Both the position numbers and the translations under genes were made by a program. A stretch of DNA of 64,000 nucleotides, taken from the NCBI RefSeq assembly GCF_003073045.1, contig NC_037602.1:10278464-10342463 (forward strand). Reading direction: 5' to 3'. How positions within the stretch are numbered: position 1 is the first letter of the stretch; the number at the start of each line of letters is the position of its first letter. The DNA is from Pomacea canaliculata. Taxonomy: Eukaryota; Mollusca; Gastropoda; Architaenioglossa; Ampullariidae. Positions 18,701-33,700 of the stretch are shown here, one piece after another. The notes under the pieces were generated by a model that worked only from the letters and a program-made list of their open reading frames with translations, was not told the origin of the DNA and searched no databases.

Positions 18701-21700
18701 AATAGGTCTAATAGTTTACTTATTAACTTTGAGTTATTAATGACTTAAACTAATATCAGTTGCAGTAATGGAAATTGGTCTGATCACTAAAGGTAATCAT
18801 GTACCTACTTGACCTGAGGGGCACCTTGAGCTTGAGAATATCTTGAAATAAGAGAGAGAGGGTGGGATGGAAAAAGAACAGAAAGTGAAACTAAGAATAC
18901 CTCTTGCTCGCACATTGTCTCTCTCAGCTGTGTCCTTTTCCTTGCAAATTGAAGCGATTTGCACTAAACAATAAAAATGAAAATACTTTGTAAATAATAA
19001 TGTACCCACTGCTAGCGTGCTAATTTTTGCAAGAAGTGACAGTAGAATTAAAGGTGTTGAGAAAGTCCTCCAAGGTTAAGAAAACAACACAATAAATACA
19101 TAATACATTGTCATGCAAATCAAAGTAGATAATGCACACACCATTCACATTAAGACTCATAATGTACAACACGCAACAAATGACATAAACAATAACACGC
19201 CTTTATGTGATTTAGATATGAATGTCATTCTAGACAGGTTATAGTGTGAGTATGGAATTATTAATACTAAAATGTAAATGTAAAATTATGGTGGCTATAA
19301 TCAAATAGTGATTTTTCATTTAAAAAAAACAAACTATGGACAAAAATAGAAACACATCGGCCTTTATGCCTACTTTTCCATTGTTCTTTTTCACGCCTGA
19401 TTTCTTCCATCAGATGGTCAATGCTACCTGTCAAAAAGTAAAAATATAACAAGTGTTGTTTTAGTAACGGAAACAATCCAAGGCATGTATAAACCACGTG
19501 TAACGACTTGTATAATCTCACTTTGTTGTACCGAAGCTACATGTTTTAACTATCAATAACGGTTAATCCTCAGATAGAACACACATTAAACTCTTCGTTG
19601 AGGTTGACAAATACCGAAAATAAATAAATATACTTTCTTGTTATTTTTTATGCCATAACAAAACAAAAATTTCAGGTCGAGGGAAGTTACTGCAAATGTT
19701 TTCTGCTCATTAAAAACAAAGGTTGTATTATTATCTTGGATTGTAATCTCTGTAATATTAGTTCTCCTCTAGTCCTTACTTTGCTGTTCGCTACATCTTT
19801 GTTGGAGGGAAGCTGCAAGTCTCGTCGCTTCTTCTTTCATGTTGACAACTTCGATAAAGCGCCTTTCAAGCAGCGTGTTCCTCTCTGGTGAAGGAAATGA
19901 GTTAATAAGAAAATACGAGAAGAGGTAAGAACGAAACATTCTTATTATTGGCTACAACTGACACTTGATGTACTTCACAAAGAAACAAAATTAATCAGTC
20001 GTTATGGTTAATTAGCTTTTAGAAGATCTACAACAGAAATCAAAATCGAAGTGAATGAGGCATGTGACAAGATATTTACTGTGATGATCTAAAATGAAGA
20101 AACACCCCTACAGGTAGTTTAATCATAAATATTTCATATCATGAGAGGTTTATAATGTGAGCGTGGAATCCTTTATGCTAAAATGTAAGTGTAGAATTTT
20201 CTAGGTATGTAAGGATAAATTGTACAGTAAGCCTAACGTAATAATGAATTATTAATATATTAATGATATAAATATATTAATTCTGTTACGCAAATAAAGG
20301 ACAATAGATATACCGAGTACTTGGTTTTGATCGTTTGTGGGTAGTTCTCTTTTGTCTCTGCATTTAATTTATGTCACACATGGAAACGTGAAAGCGCTTA
20401 CGCAGTTCAAATGTTTTTCTCCAAGTGTGTAGAGGATGCTAATCATTGTATTAATATAAAGTGAAACAATAATGTGTAAGAAAAGAGCAAAATGCAACAA
20501 TGTTTTTCGAGTTTAAAACTATAACTCAAAAATAGTTAGTTCCTTAAAAAACATGACATTTTGCAGCATACATATTTGGCCTAATTTTTGTGAAAATTAA
20601 TTCCATTATTTTTTACTTGGATTTCCAATTATTGCTTTAGAATAGACAAAGAAAGCGAGAAGACGAAAAAGCCAAAAGACGTTGACCTTTGAATACCTTT
20701 CATCTGCTTACTCTCGTTCTGAGATATTTCCTTTTCTTCTTGAAGTGTCAATAATTGTTCTGTGTAAGATTTAAATAAAATAAAATTAGGTACATTTGAA
20801 GACGAGATAGCATAGGGAACACATTTAGACCAAGTAACATTAGGTACAAGTTTTAGAACATTTAGGAATGAGCTGTGTATCATAAGACCGATTTCAGGGA
20901 AATCTTGTTTAGTTATCATCCGTCGATAATATATATATACACTTGAGCTCTCTCATATATAGTGATGCGAGTGTTTTATTTGTTTATAAATGTACATATA
21001 CGTGTAACTGAATTTATGTTTGTACATTTTTGGGTTTCCAAACTAAGATTTTTTGATCACCATAAACTTTGTTGCTTATTGGACTCACGGTTAATTCTGA
21101 GTAATATATAATTTTTTATAAAGACAAAATTTAATATGGAAGAAACATTTTATTATGTGATCAACAATGACCTCGCAAATGCTTACCTTCTAACATTTCC
21201 TTTTCTTGCATAGCCTTCGTCAGACTTGAGCGGAGCTGATTGTTAGAATCTGTCGTTAACAAAGCAAACATGTTGACATTAGGAACAAGGTAAAAGTAGT
21301 AGTCTGTGCACACATTTAAACTGAAAGCAAGTAAATGAATTACAAATATTTATTTTAAGGTGATTGAAGCTCACAAAACGTGCTGAATATTCCACGATTG
21401 ACTCAGAAGTGAATGGAACCATAGGTTCACGGCGTTTAATGAATTTGAGATTGCCCAAAACAGATCACATTACGGAATTTTAAAAAGACAATCCAATAAA
21501 TGTTATATTAAAATGCAATTGAGTCCGTTAATGAGTACGAAGTGTTGAGCTGCCCAGAAGAATTTCACTCAATTTTGATGATACTTGTGATGTTTAGAAA
21601 TGGTGAACAACAACACTGAAAATATTGTTATTTACGTTTTTTAGTTATGCGCATTGTAACATATAAGAAAAATTTTTAAAACTTACCTGTCAAACAATTT

Positions 21701-24700
21701 TTTTCTGCGTCTACCATACTTTTTGCGTCGACTGCGTTCTTCAGTGCGTCTAAAAGGTGATATACATCAGTTGATTTTGTTATTCATAAATAAAGAAATC
21801 TCTCGAAATTCTAATGACTGTGTTTATGTAAATAATGTGTATCTGTGAACTGTTTTGTCCTATCGGTGAGCGCGCGCGCGTGTGTGTAAAGAGTATCGTA
21901 TCATCTGTTTACTGCCAAAGGACAAATACTTTAATTCGTTGGTATGTTTAATCAGTTTTTAGAGAATTTACAACAGAAAAACAAGATCAAAGTGAATAAG
22001 GCAGGTAACCATGACACTTTTTCCCAAGTTTTTAATGCTTACTTTCCAATTTTTCTTTTTCATGCCTGGTTTCTTCCTTCAGGTGATCAATACGACCTGT
22101 CAAAAAGTAAAAGTGTAACAAGTTTTGTTTAGGTAACGATAACAAGCCAAGGCATGTATAAACCAAGTGTATTATCGTCTTTGTTGTACCTAAGCCACAT
22201 GTGTTATAACTTACATCAAAAAGTAAAGTTTATTTCTCAGGGAGTACGACTGAAAACACATCAAACGATGAGTTGAGGTTGACGAATACCAATTACAAAT
22301 AAATACACACACTTGCAATTTTGTATGCCTTAACAAAAACAAAAACTTGAGTTCGAGAAGCTAGTGCTAATGTTTCATCCTCACTAACACAAAGGTAATT
22401 AAGAGTTATGTTATTATCTTTGATTGTAATCTCTGTAATATTAGTTCTCCTCTAGTCCTTACTTTTCAGTTCGCTACATTGCTGTTGGAGGGAAGCTGAA
22501 AGTCTTGTCTTTTCTTCTTTCATGTTGACAGCCTCGCTTAAGCTCCTTTCAAGCAGCGTGATCCTCTCTGATGAAGGAAGTAAACAAGAAACAACGAGAA
22601 GAGATAAGAGTGAAACATTCTTATTATTAGCTACAACTAACACTTGATGTACTTCACAATGAAACAAAGAAATTTATTGTTATGACTTAAAATGCAGAAA
22701 CACCCCTACAGGTGGTTTAAACATAAATACTTCATGTCAGTAAAGGTTAACATGTGAGTGTGGAATCATTTATGCTAAAATGTAAATGTAGAATTATGAA
22801 GACATGTGAGGATTTGCTGTGCAGAAAGCCTAACATAATAATGAATCATAACTATATTTAGAGGTTAGAAGTCTATTACAACAATCAATGAAACTAAATA
22901 TAGTAAACATTTCTAGATTTTTTTGGTCTCTCAATACAATTTATATCACACATGTGAATGCTTTAGCGCTTACGCCATTTAAATGTGTGTCTGTAAGTGT
23001 GTATTAATATGAAGTGAAACAATAATTTGTAAGATTAGCGCAAAAATGTGTTTCTCTTGGTTAAAACTATAAATAAAAAAATAGTTAATTCTGTCAAAAT
23101 TTTGACATTCTTGAAAATACTTATTCTGTCGAATCTTTGTGTAAAGTAATTCCCTTATGTATAACCTGGATTTATAATTCTTGCTTTAGAATTTTCAAGG
23201 AAAGTGAGAAGACGAAAAGAGCCAAAAGACGTTGACCTATGAGTACCTTACCTTTCATCTGCTGACTCTCGTTCTGAGATATTTCCTTTTCTGTTTGCAG
23301 TGTCAAAACTTTTTCTGTGTAAGATTTAGATAAAATAAAATTAGGTACATTTTCAGACGAGATAACATAGGGCACACATTTAGACCAAGTAATATTAGAT
23401 GCAAGATTTTAGAACAGTTAGGAATAAGCTGTGTCATAAGACCGATTTGAGGGAAATAATATGTTATTATCGTCCGTTGGTCATATATAGACATGTGAGC
23501 ACTCTCATATATAGTGGTGTGTGTGTTTTTTGTGTTAATAAATGTAAGTATAAGTAAATGTGAATTAATTTTTGTACATTTTTGTGTTTCCAAAATAAGA
23601 TTGTGTGATAACCATAAACTTTGTTGCTAATTTGACACAGGTTTTAACTGTGTAATAATATTTTTTTGAAATACAAAATTTAATATGAAAGGAAAATTAT
23701 GATTATGTGATCAACAATGACCTCGCAAATGCTTACCTTCTAACATTTTGTTTTCCTCCATAGCCTTCGTCAGACTTGAGCGGAGCTGATTGTTAGAATC
23801 TGTCATTAACAAAGCAAACAGTGTTGACCTTAGAAACAAGGTAAAAGTAGTAGCATGTGCAAACATTTAAACTGAAAGCAAGTAAATAAATTACAAATAT
23901 TTATTACAAAGTGATTGAAGCTCACAAAACGTGCTGAATATTCCACAATTGACTCAGAAGTGAATGTCTATTTTCTGGGTACAGGGGAACGTGACTTACT
24001 AGAGACACGGTGTTTGGATACATGGACCCAACAAACCCCTTGACCCAACTATGAAAATGAGTAATTAAATCGTTAGGGGGCTGATAAAGGAAAGGCAGCG
24101 AGTAAGAAGAGATGGGCGTCGTCTTCTCAAATGAAAAAGCAGAAAGTATAGGCAATACATCACTTAATTCCCAAAGGAAGAAAGATTATAGGGATCGAAT
24201 TACTTTATTTTTAATATATTCATGCAAGATGACACTGAACATATTGTTACTTGCGTTTTTTAAATATACACTTTGTAACATTCAATAAAAATTCTAAAAA
24301 CTTACCTGTCAAACGACTATTTTCTGCGTCTACAATACTTTTTGCGTCGTCTGCCTTCTTCAGTTCGTCTAAAAGGTGATATACATAAAATGATTTTGTT
24401 ATTCACAAACAAACAAATCTCTAAAAATTCTAATGACTGTGTTCATGTAAATAATGTGTATCTGTAAGCTGTTACGTCCTATAGTTGCGCGCGTGTGTGT
24501 GTAAAGAGTATCCTGGCCTCTGTTTACTGCCAAAAGACAAATACTTTAATCCGTTGGTATGGTTAATCAGTTAATCAGATAATTTACAACAGAAAAACAA
24601 GATCAAAGTGATTAAGGCAGGGAACCATAAATCTTTTTCTCAAGGTTTCAATGCTTACACCTGGCTTTAGTCAGAGATTTTTATCATATCATAATAATTA

Positions 24701-27700
24701 TGACAAATGGTCACCAATATTAATAGTTTCCTTAATTCTAATCTAGCCGATAATGTTAATAAATATCTTACCGATGTACTACCTCTCCATTTAATTTTTG
24801 TTATTGCTGACAGTTTAAAAGGGCCTTGTTCTGATGTTTGGAAGGACACACATACGGAGGTGTTGACAAATGGAAGAAAACAGATTCGATAACGCGAGTT
24901 GATGGGAGAAAGAAATTAAGTTCGAATGCAGGAATTGCCTCTCTATTATGTATGAAAAGACTTGTATAATCTCGTATTAGTTATCGTTAATTATGTAACC
25001 TACACCAAGGGGTAAGGTTATTTGCCAGGAACGACGGATAAAGGTTTTGTTGAGTCGCGTGCAGGGCAGAAGTTTTACAATACCAAGACGATACAGTTGA
25101 AGTTAGTTTGCAATGTTTTTATGCCTCAAGGAAAACAAAAACTTGAGATGGACAGACGTTACTGTTAATGTTTTCTGCTCACTAAACACAAAGGCGATTA
25201 TGGACTATTATTTTTCTTATTTCATTCTTTGTAATATTAGTGTTCTTCTAGTCCTTACTTTCCATGTCACTGCTTTTCTCTATCAAAAAATTTGTCAGTC
25301 TTTCCGCTTCTTCTTTCGAGTTGACAGCCTCGCTCAAGCGCGTTTCCAGCAGCGTGATGTTTTCTGTTGAAGGAAATGCAAAAACAGGAAAAAAATTAAT
25401 AAAAAATAAAAATATTATTATAAACCATGTACAACACTAAATTGACACGTGATGTACTTCACAGTGATAAAATATTCATCAGTGTACATGGTTAATTAGC
25501 AAGACACTCACGTTGATGCTCTCTGTTGCTTTGTTCCAGCATGGCCATCCTCTGTGTAACTTCATCCCTTTGTTCCGTTACCTCGTGTAACTGGATTTCA
25601 AGCCGTTGAGAATCATCTGAGATAAAGAACTGACAGTGTACTTATGGCAAATAGTGATAGTGGCTTTAAAGGTGTTGAGAAAGTCGTTTGAGGTAAGAAA
25701 AAATTAAACAAACACAGTTTACTTTCCCATGCAAATCAAAGCAAAAAAATGCAACAATATGCACATCAACACACATATTGTACAACATGCAACAAATGAC
25801 ATACACAAAAGCACAACTATAGGTGATTTAGAAATGAATGCCATTCTTGACAGGAAATAGTGTGAGTGTTGAATTAATAACGCTAACATGTAAGTGTCTC
25901 TAAGTGTGTCGAGAATGCTAATCATTATATTAATATGAAGTGAAACAATAAATTGCAGGAAAAGCGCAAAAATGCAACAATGTGTTTCTCTTGGTTAAAA
26001 CTAAAACTCAAAAATATTTAGTTCTGTCAAAAAATTGACTTTCCTCAAAATATGTATTTGGTCAAACTTTCGTGAAAATTAATTCCCTTATTTATTACTT
26101 TTGATTTATAATTACTGCTTTAGAATGGACAGTGAACGTGACAAGATGTAACAAGAAGAAAAGAGCCAAAGACGTTGATCTTTGAGTACCTTTCATCTGT
26201 TCGCTCTCACTCTGAGATATTTCCTTTTCTTTTTTTTTTTGTAGGTTCAACAATTTTCATGTTTTTAGATTTAGACCAAAAAAAAAAATAAATAACTTTA
26301 GAGACACGCTTACACGAAATAACATGGGGTACACGTTTCCGAAGCATTCAGGAGTGAGCTGTGTATTGTAAGACCGCTTTGAGGGCAACTCTGATGTGTT
26401 ATCATCTGTCGATCATGGGCACTTTCATATCTAGTGATGTGAGTGTTTTTATGTTTTGAATGAGCTGAACAGCGAGCCTATGCTCTTCGAGGAGTAACAA
26501 GGAATAAATTAAACTAAAGTAATGTGCTGAAAATATTCGCCTTTATATGTACATAAGCTTGTGTTTGTACATTTTGTGGGGGTTATGTAATAAGATTTCT
26601 TGCTAACTGTAAACGTTGTTACTTATTTGACACACGGTTAATATTGGCTAAGACATTTTTTGTCACAAATAAAATAATCATTTTTGAAAGTTAAAATTTA
26701 ATATGTTAATAAAGCTATTATAAAATGATTATTAAATGAACTGACAAATGCTTACCTTCTAACATTTCTTTTTCTTGCTTAGCCTCAGTCAACATCGAGC
26801 GGAGCTCATTATAAGACTCTGTCATTAACAAAGCAGACAAGGAAAGAGTATTAGTCTCTGCACAAATTTGACTAAAAGCACTTAAATAATCTAGAAATGT
26901 TTATTACAAAGTGCACGAAGTTGACAAAAGTTGCTGAAAATTTCACGATTGACTCAGAAGTGAATAGAAAAGTGTGTGTAAAGAGTATCCTTGCCTCTGT
27001 TTACTGCCAAAGACAAATACTTTAATCCGTTGGCATGGTTAATCAGGTTTTAGAGAATTTACAACAGAAAAACAAGATCAAAGTGAATAAGGCAGGTAAA
27101 CATATCACTTTTTGTCAAGGTTTTAATGCTTACACCTGGCTATAGTCAGAGATTTTTATCATATCATAATAATTATGCCAAATCGTCACCAATATTAATG
27201 GTTTCTTTAATTCTAATCTAGCCGATAATGTTAATAAATATCTTACCGAAGTACTCTCCATTTAATTTTTGTTATTTCTGATAGATTAAGAGGGCCTTGT
27301 TCTGATGTTTGAAAGGACACAAATACGGAGGTTTTGAGAAAAGGAAGAAAACAGATTTCGATAACGCGATTTGGTGGGAGAAAGAAATTAAGTTCGGATG
27401 CAGGAATTGTTTCTCTATTCTGTGTGAAAAGACTTGTATAATCTCGTATTAGTTATCGTTAATTCACATTTGTATGTAACCTACACCAACGGGTTATATT
27501 ATCTGCCAAAAACGACGGATAAAGGTTTTGTTGAGTCGCATGCAGGGCACAAGTTTTTCAATACCGAGTAGATACAGTTGAAGTTAGTTTGCAATGTTTT
27601 TATGCATCAAAGAAAACAAAAACTTGAGATGGACAGACGTTACTGCTAATGTTTTCTGCTCACTAAACACATAGGCGATTATGGAATATTATTTTCTTAT

Positions 27701-30700
27701 ATCATTCTTTGTAATATTGTTGTGCTTCTAGTCCTTACTTTCCATGTCACTGCTTTTCTGTATCAGAGAATTTGTCAGTCTTTCCGCTTCTTCTTTCGAG
27801 TTGACTGCTTCGCTCAAGCGCCTTTCCAGCAGAGTGATGTTTTCTGTTGAAGGAAATGCAAAAACAGTAAAAAAAAAATAATAAAAAAAATAAAGATATT
27901 AACATAAACCAAGTACAAGACTAAATTGACACGTGATATACCTCACAATATTAATCAGTCTAAATGGTTAATTAGCAAGACACTCACGTTGATGCTCTCT
28001 GTTGCTTTGTTCCAGCATGGCCATTATTTGTGTAACTTCATCCTTTTGTCCCGTTACCTCGTGTAACTGGAGTTCAAGCCGTTGAGAATCATCTGAGATA
28101 AAGAACTGACAATGTACTTTTGGCAAATAGTGACAATGGCTTTAAAGGTGCTGAGAGGGTCGTTTGAGGGAAGAAAAAATAAAACAAACACAGTTTACTT
28201 TCCCATGCAAATCAAAGCGAAAAATGCAAACAACATGCACATCAACACACATATTCTACAACATGCAACAAATGACATACACAAAAGTACAACTATAGGT
28301 GATTTAGAAATGAATGCAATTTTAGACAGGTAATAGTGTGAGTGTGGAATAAATAACGCTAACATGTAAGTGTAGAGTCATGGAAGATATCATCAAGTAG
28401 TGATTTCTTATTTCAAAAGCAAACAAGTGCACACACACAAAAAAACACACATCGGGTTTTATGCCTACTTTTCCATTGTTCTTTTTCACACCTGGTTTCT
28501 TCCATCAGACGATCAATCGTACCTGTCAAAAATTAAAAATGTAACAAGTTTTGTGTGGGTAATGTAAACATGCCAAGACATGTATAAACCACGTTTAACG
28601 ACTTGTATAATCTCGCCTTTGTTGTACCTAAGCTACATGTGTTATAACCTACATCAAAAGGTACAGGTTATTTCTCAGGGAGTACCCCTGAAAACACATT
28701 AAACGCTGTGTTGAGGTTGACAAATACCCAATAGAAATAAATATTCTCATTAGCAATTTGTTATATTAACAAAAACAGAAACTTGACTTCGAGAAGTTAG
28801 TGTTAATGTTTCATGCTCACTAACACAAAGGTAATTAAGGGTTATATTATTATCTTTGATTGTAATCTCTGTAATATTAGTTGTCCTCTAGTCCTTACTT
28901 TCCGGTTCTCTACATTGCTGTTGGAGGGAAGCTGCAAGTCTCGTCGCTTCTTCTTTCAAGTTGACAGCCTCGCTTAAGCTCCTTTCAAGCAGCGTGATCT
29001 TCTCTGATGAAGGAAGTAAACAAGAAACAACGAGAAGTGATAAACATTCTTTTTATTAGCTACAACTAACACTTGATGTACTTCACAATGAAACAAAGAA
29101 ATTTATTGTTATGACTTAAAATGCAGAAACATCCCTACAGGTGGTTTAAACATAAATACTTCATGTCAGTAAAGGTTAAAATGTTAAAATTCTTATTATT
29201 GACTACAACTAACTGACAATTGATGTACTTCACAACGATACAAAATTCATCAGTCGATATGATTAATTAGCTTTTACGGAATTTAGAACAGAAAAGGAAG
29301 ATCAAAGTGAAGGAGGCAGAGACCACAACGCTTTTTCTCAAGATATTTACTGTAATGATTTGAAATGCAAAACACCCCAGAGAGACTTTATATCTGGAGA
29401 GGTTACACTGACAAAAGCTTACCTTCTAACATTTCTTTTTCTTGCTTAGCCTCAGTCAATCTCGAGCGGAGCTCATTATTAGACTCTGTTATTAACAAAG
29501 CAGACAAGGCAAAAGTATTGTCTCTGTACAAATTTGAGTAAAATTATGTAAATAAACTAGAAACATTTATTACAAAGTGCACGAAGTTGACAAAAGTTGT
29601 TGAATATTTCACTATTGAGTCAGAAGTGAATCGAAACATAGCTTCACGGAGTAGACATGAATTTCAGATTGTCCAAAACATGGGTCACATTAGGGTATTA
29701 AAAAATACAATTCAGAATCAGTTATTTTAAAACTCAACTGAGTCCATAAATCATGACTAGATATTTAAGTTGGCGAGAAGAAGTTCATTCAGTTTTAGGT
29801 ATATTCCTGATATTCAGTGATGGTGAAAGACACTTATGTATATTTGCACAGATGAGGACGCAGACAGCAAAGACTACAACAACGATGATGTATACTTGTA
29901 CAAGTCAGGATGTGGCGAGCATATCATATATGTATTTGTACAGTTCCACAAGGTTGAAAGGTTGTAGGGATATACCTACTTTCTAATATGATATGAATGC
30001 ATGACTGACACTGAGCATGTTGTTATTTAAATTTTATGCGCATTGTAAAATTTAATAACTTTTTTTTTAAACTTACCCGTCAAACTCTTTTTTTCTGTGG
30101 CTAACGTACTTTCTGCGTCGCCTGCTCGCTTCAGTGCGTCTAAACAAAGTGATATACACAAGTGGATTTCATTAATTATAAACACAAAGATATTTCGGAA
30201 TTATAGTAAGAACTGTTTTCATGTGTATAATGTGTAAATATAAATGCTATGTCATATCGTTGATGTTGTTAAGCGTGCGTGTGTGTGTGTGTGAGAGTTT
30301 CTTGGCCCTTGTATAGTACGAAGAGGACAAATACATGGGGGAAAAAAGATTGTTCCTCTAAAGTAATCCAACAGTCTGTGGGTGCATGTAGTGTTTTTTA
30401 ATTGTGTTGTGACTGTTAGGTTATGTAAGCATTTTAAAGGAAAGATTGCTACATTATATTTCTTTGTGACATGAATGAATAACTTTTTTTGGGCAGAGCT
30501 GCTTCCTTTGACCTTATTTTGTAGGACTCTTTTTATTTGCCTTCTAAGTTAAAGAGAGTTAAAATAATAAATTTACTGAAAGCAAAAAAAGCAAAATGAA
30601 CACATACCATGAAACACAGCGAGGAAAGGAGAATTCATCATTGTGTTTTTTTCTTCAACATCTTTCTGTAACTGTGACAGGCTCTTCATGAAGTCCTCTG

Positions 30701-33700
30701 CATGTTAAGAAAAAATATTCTCATGTCTTTGACATAAATTATGGAGCGGATGAACGAGTAGAAAGTTTGTTGAGTAATTGCAGAAACGAGTAAACAAATT
30801 ATACTTTCAGTTGTTTACAGTGACAAACTATTTCTATCTCTTAATAGTTAATTAACTGTTACAAGTAATATCCCCGTGCTTAAATTATCATCCCATGATT
30901 CATCACCTCTCAGTTCTTGATGATTCTTTTGAGTTTGTCGGCCTCCTGCTTATATGTCTTAATTTTGTCTGGAAAAAACAAGCAACGATTTAAATTTAGT
31001 TCAATGTGAAGGTAATACGCTTGTTTTAGTATAGATTTAGTGTGTTCACAGATTTAATAAAATATTCAAGAGAGAGAGGAAGGAACAGCGAAAGTATAAG
31101 GATTGTAAGGAGTGTAAGGCCAAGCCAACAGTTCTAGCTTGACGACGACCAAGACTTGTATTATTTTGCAAAGATCGAGGATTTAAAATCGGATACCTTG
31201 AAGTTCTGCTTTCTCCTCTCTCCATTTTATCTTTTCTTCTTCAAGCTTATTGAATCTATCTTAAAACAGAGAGAAGACATTGCTGCATAAATTAGTGGAC
31301 ATCATCATCAATCATCATCATCTCGTTTACTTTCGTTTTGTTTAGTTTAGAAATATTTACATCTTTCAAGACTATTGGGACAACTTTGGAGAGCTTTTCT
31401 AACGTGGCTTTTTTGTGCCATTTTTTTACCTCTTATTTTCTCTGATTTTGGTACAAAAGCTTGAAAAATGATTTATTAAAAGGAAAATGCCTACCGTGAA
31501 TATTCTGACTGTACGTGTTGTGCAAATATTTTGATAAAAGCAATTACTCATTTCCTAATTACCTTGTGCTTCTTGAAGGTCAGAGTTTAGTTTTCTGAAT
31601 ACCTCCCTTTCAACAAAATGTTGCTGCAGATCTTCACATTTGTCCTCAGGCTGTTGAAGTTGGTTCATCCTGCTGTTCTGGAACTCTTTGACACAAGTAC
31701 ATTTGAATCATAGACTTCAGCGAGCAAAAATGAGCAAACAAAAAATTCAGGAGTAGCCAAAAACACAACAAAAATTCTCACTCGCACTAATAATAACATT
31801 TAACATCTAATGATATACACAGAAAAAGAAGTAACTGTACCTACACATATTCATATATGAACTAGAAAGAGCCAGACAGGTGCAGTAATCGCGTGCGTAC
31901 AAGCAGGAATATTTTTTCCGACTTTTGTTTATCAACTCACGTATGCGTGTCCCTTGTATAACATAATAAACAATAATTTAATTTCTGTTGATATAGGCAA
32001 TGGTCTACCTTCCGTCATTCTTTCATTTTCTCTTTCGCGCAGACTGGTTTCCGTGCTGGTTCTCATATATGAAGTCGTGTCTGCTGTTAAGAAAAAACAG
32101 GTAATAATAAATATAACAACACGCACTATGAACAACAGTTTATTCTTCATAACTACTAACAGATATCAAGAACATGCCACTGTAAGTAGCGTGCTAGTCT
32201 CTCAGACCACTGGTGCCGCCTGCTAATCAGTCGTCAGACCATCTGATTGACTTATTTCTAATCTGTGAGCAACCTATCTCAGTTTCTTCCCACGGTGTGA
32301 CTAGATAAATTGAGAGAACAATTAAAACCTAGAGTTATAGTTTGTATTGAAAGTCTCATTTATTTCTGAAGGAGATGTTTCCAGTCTCCCACCAGAATTA
32401 GTCAACCGTTTGAACATGCACTTGAAGTTAAATACAGTTTCCAAGACATCACAGACAGGATGAACACTGTTGTGCACCTTGTTAAACGTATCTTTAGAAG
32501 TCGACGTTTATGCCAATTAGGTAGTTCTAAAACAATATTAAAACTCTCTTCTTTCAGCAGTTAATCACCTTAGTAATCGTGTCATACTTGATATTTCATG
32601 ACTCAAGAAAACATTCTAACATCTGCCATTTCCTACAAGGATTATTTGTACAGTTTCATTGACTGATAAAAATATCCTTTACCGTACTCTACGAGTCGTG
32701 CATACTCTTAGCTAAATAATACAATAGAATTAAATCACATGCTATATTTAAATCATACTCTCACATTTAAACATTCTTTACATTTACCATATTTGTAACT
32801 CTACAAAGTGTGTTCATATTAAAACCCTAGATATTGTCGATAACCCTGATGTAGTCATATCCGAAAGTTTTGGCATCTCCATCAAACGATGTATCTTTTG
32901 CCTGGCAAGTTGAAAGATTCTATAAAACATAGCGGTGCGTGGCTACTAGCATTGTAGCTCTAATGCATGTCAACATAATACATATTTAAAAACTCTCACT
33001 CATTCAACAGATCTTCAAATATTACTATGTCAGTACAGTACATGCTGTCTTTGCTTTCATACCTTTCTGAAATCGTCGATCTTCAAGCTCCTGTCCAGTG
33101 CCGCCATTGATTTCATACGATGCAATTTCTTTGTTAATCTCCTCAGATTCCGTGTTCCGTGGCCTCAACATCTCATGGCTGTCAAATGTACTTTTGTCAC
33201 TGTCGTCTTTCATCTTTTCATCGATGGCCATCGTATCTTTACCATTCCTCTCTCTGTCTTTACTAGTATTCTCTCCGTCTTTGCAAATTTCTTTCTTGTA
33301 TTTACTATTCTCCTCAAATTTTTTACCATTCTCTTCCATGACATTACCGTTATCCTCTATGTCTTCATTAATTTTATCTATGCTTTTTCTATTCTCCTCC
33401 ACTTCCTTGGCATTTTCCTCCATATCTGCACCATTTTCCTTTATGTTTTTATCCCTTTTTTCCTGTTCTGTAGGCGGTTTGACAGATGAAGCAGTTTCTA
33501 ATAGTTGTACCACGTGGTCTAATTCCTCAACTGTAGATGGTGTGGAAAATGAAAGAGCTTCTGCAGGTTCATCCTCGCGGTCTGCTTCCTCATATAAAGG
33601 CTCTTTGGAACATGTAGGTTCTACAAGTTGTAGCGTATGATCTGCTTCCTCATCTGTAGGCCGTATGAAGGATGAAGTAGCTTCGCCTGGTTCATCCTCA

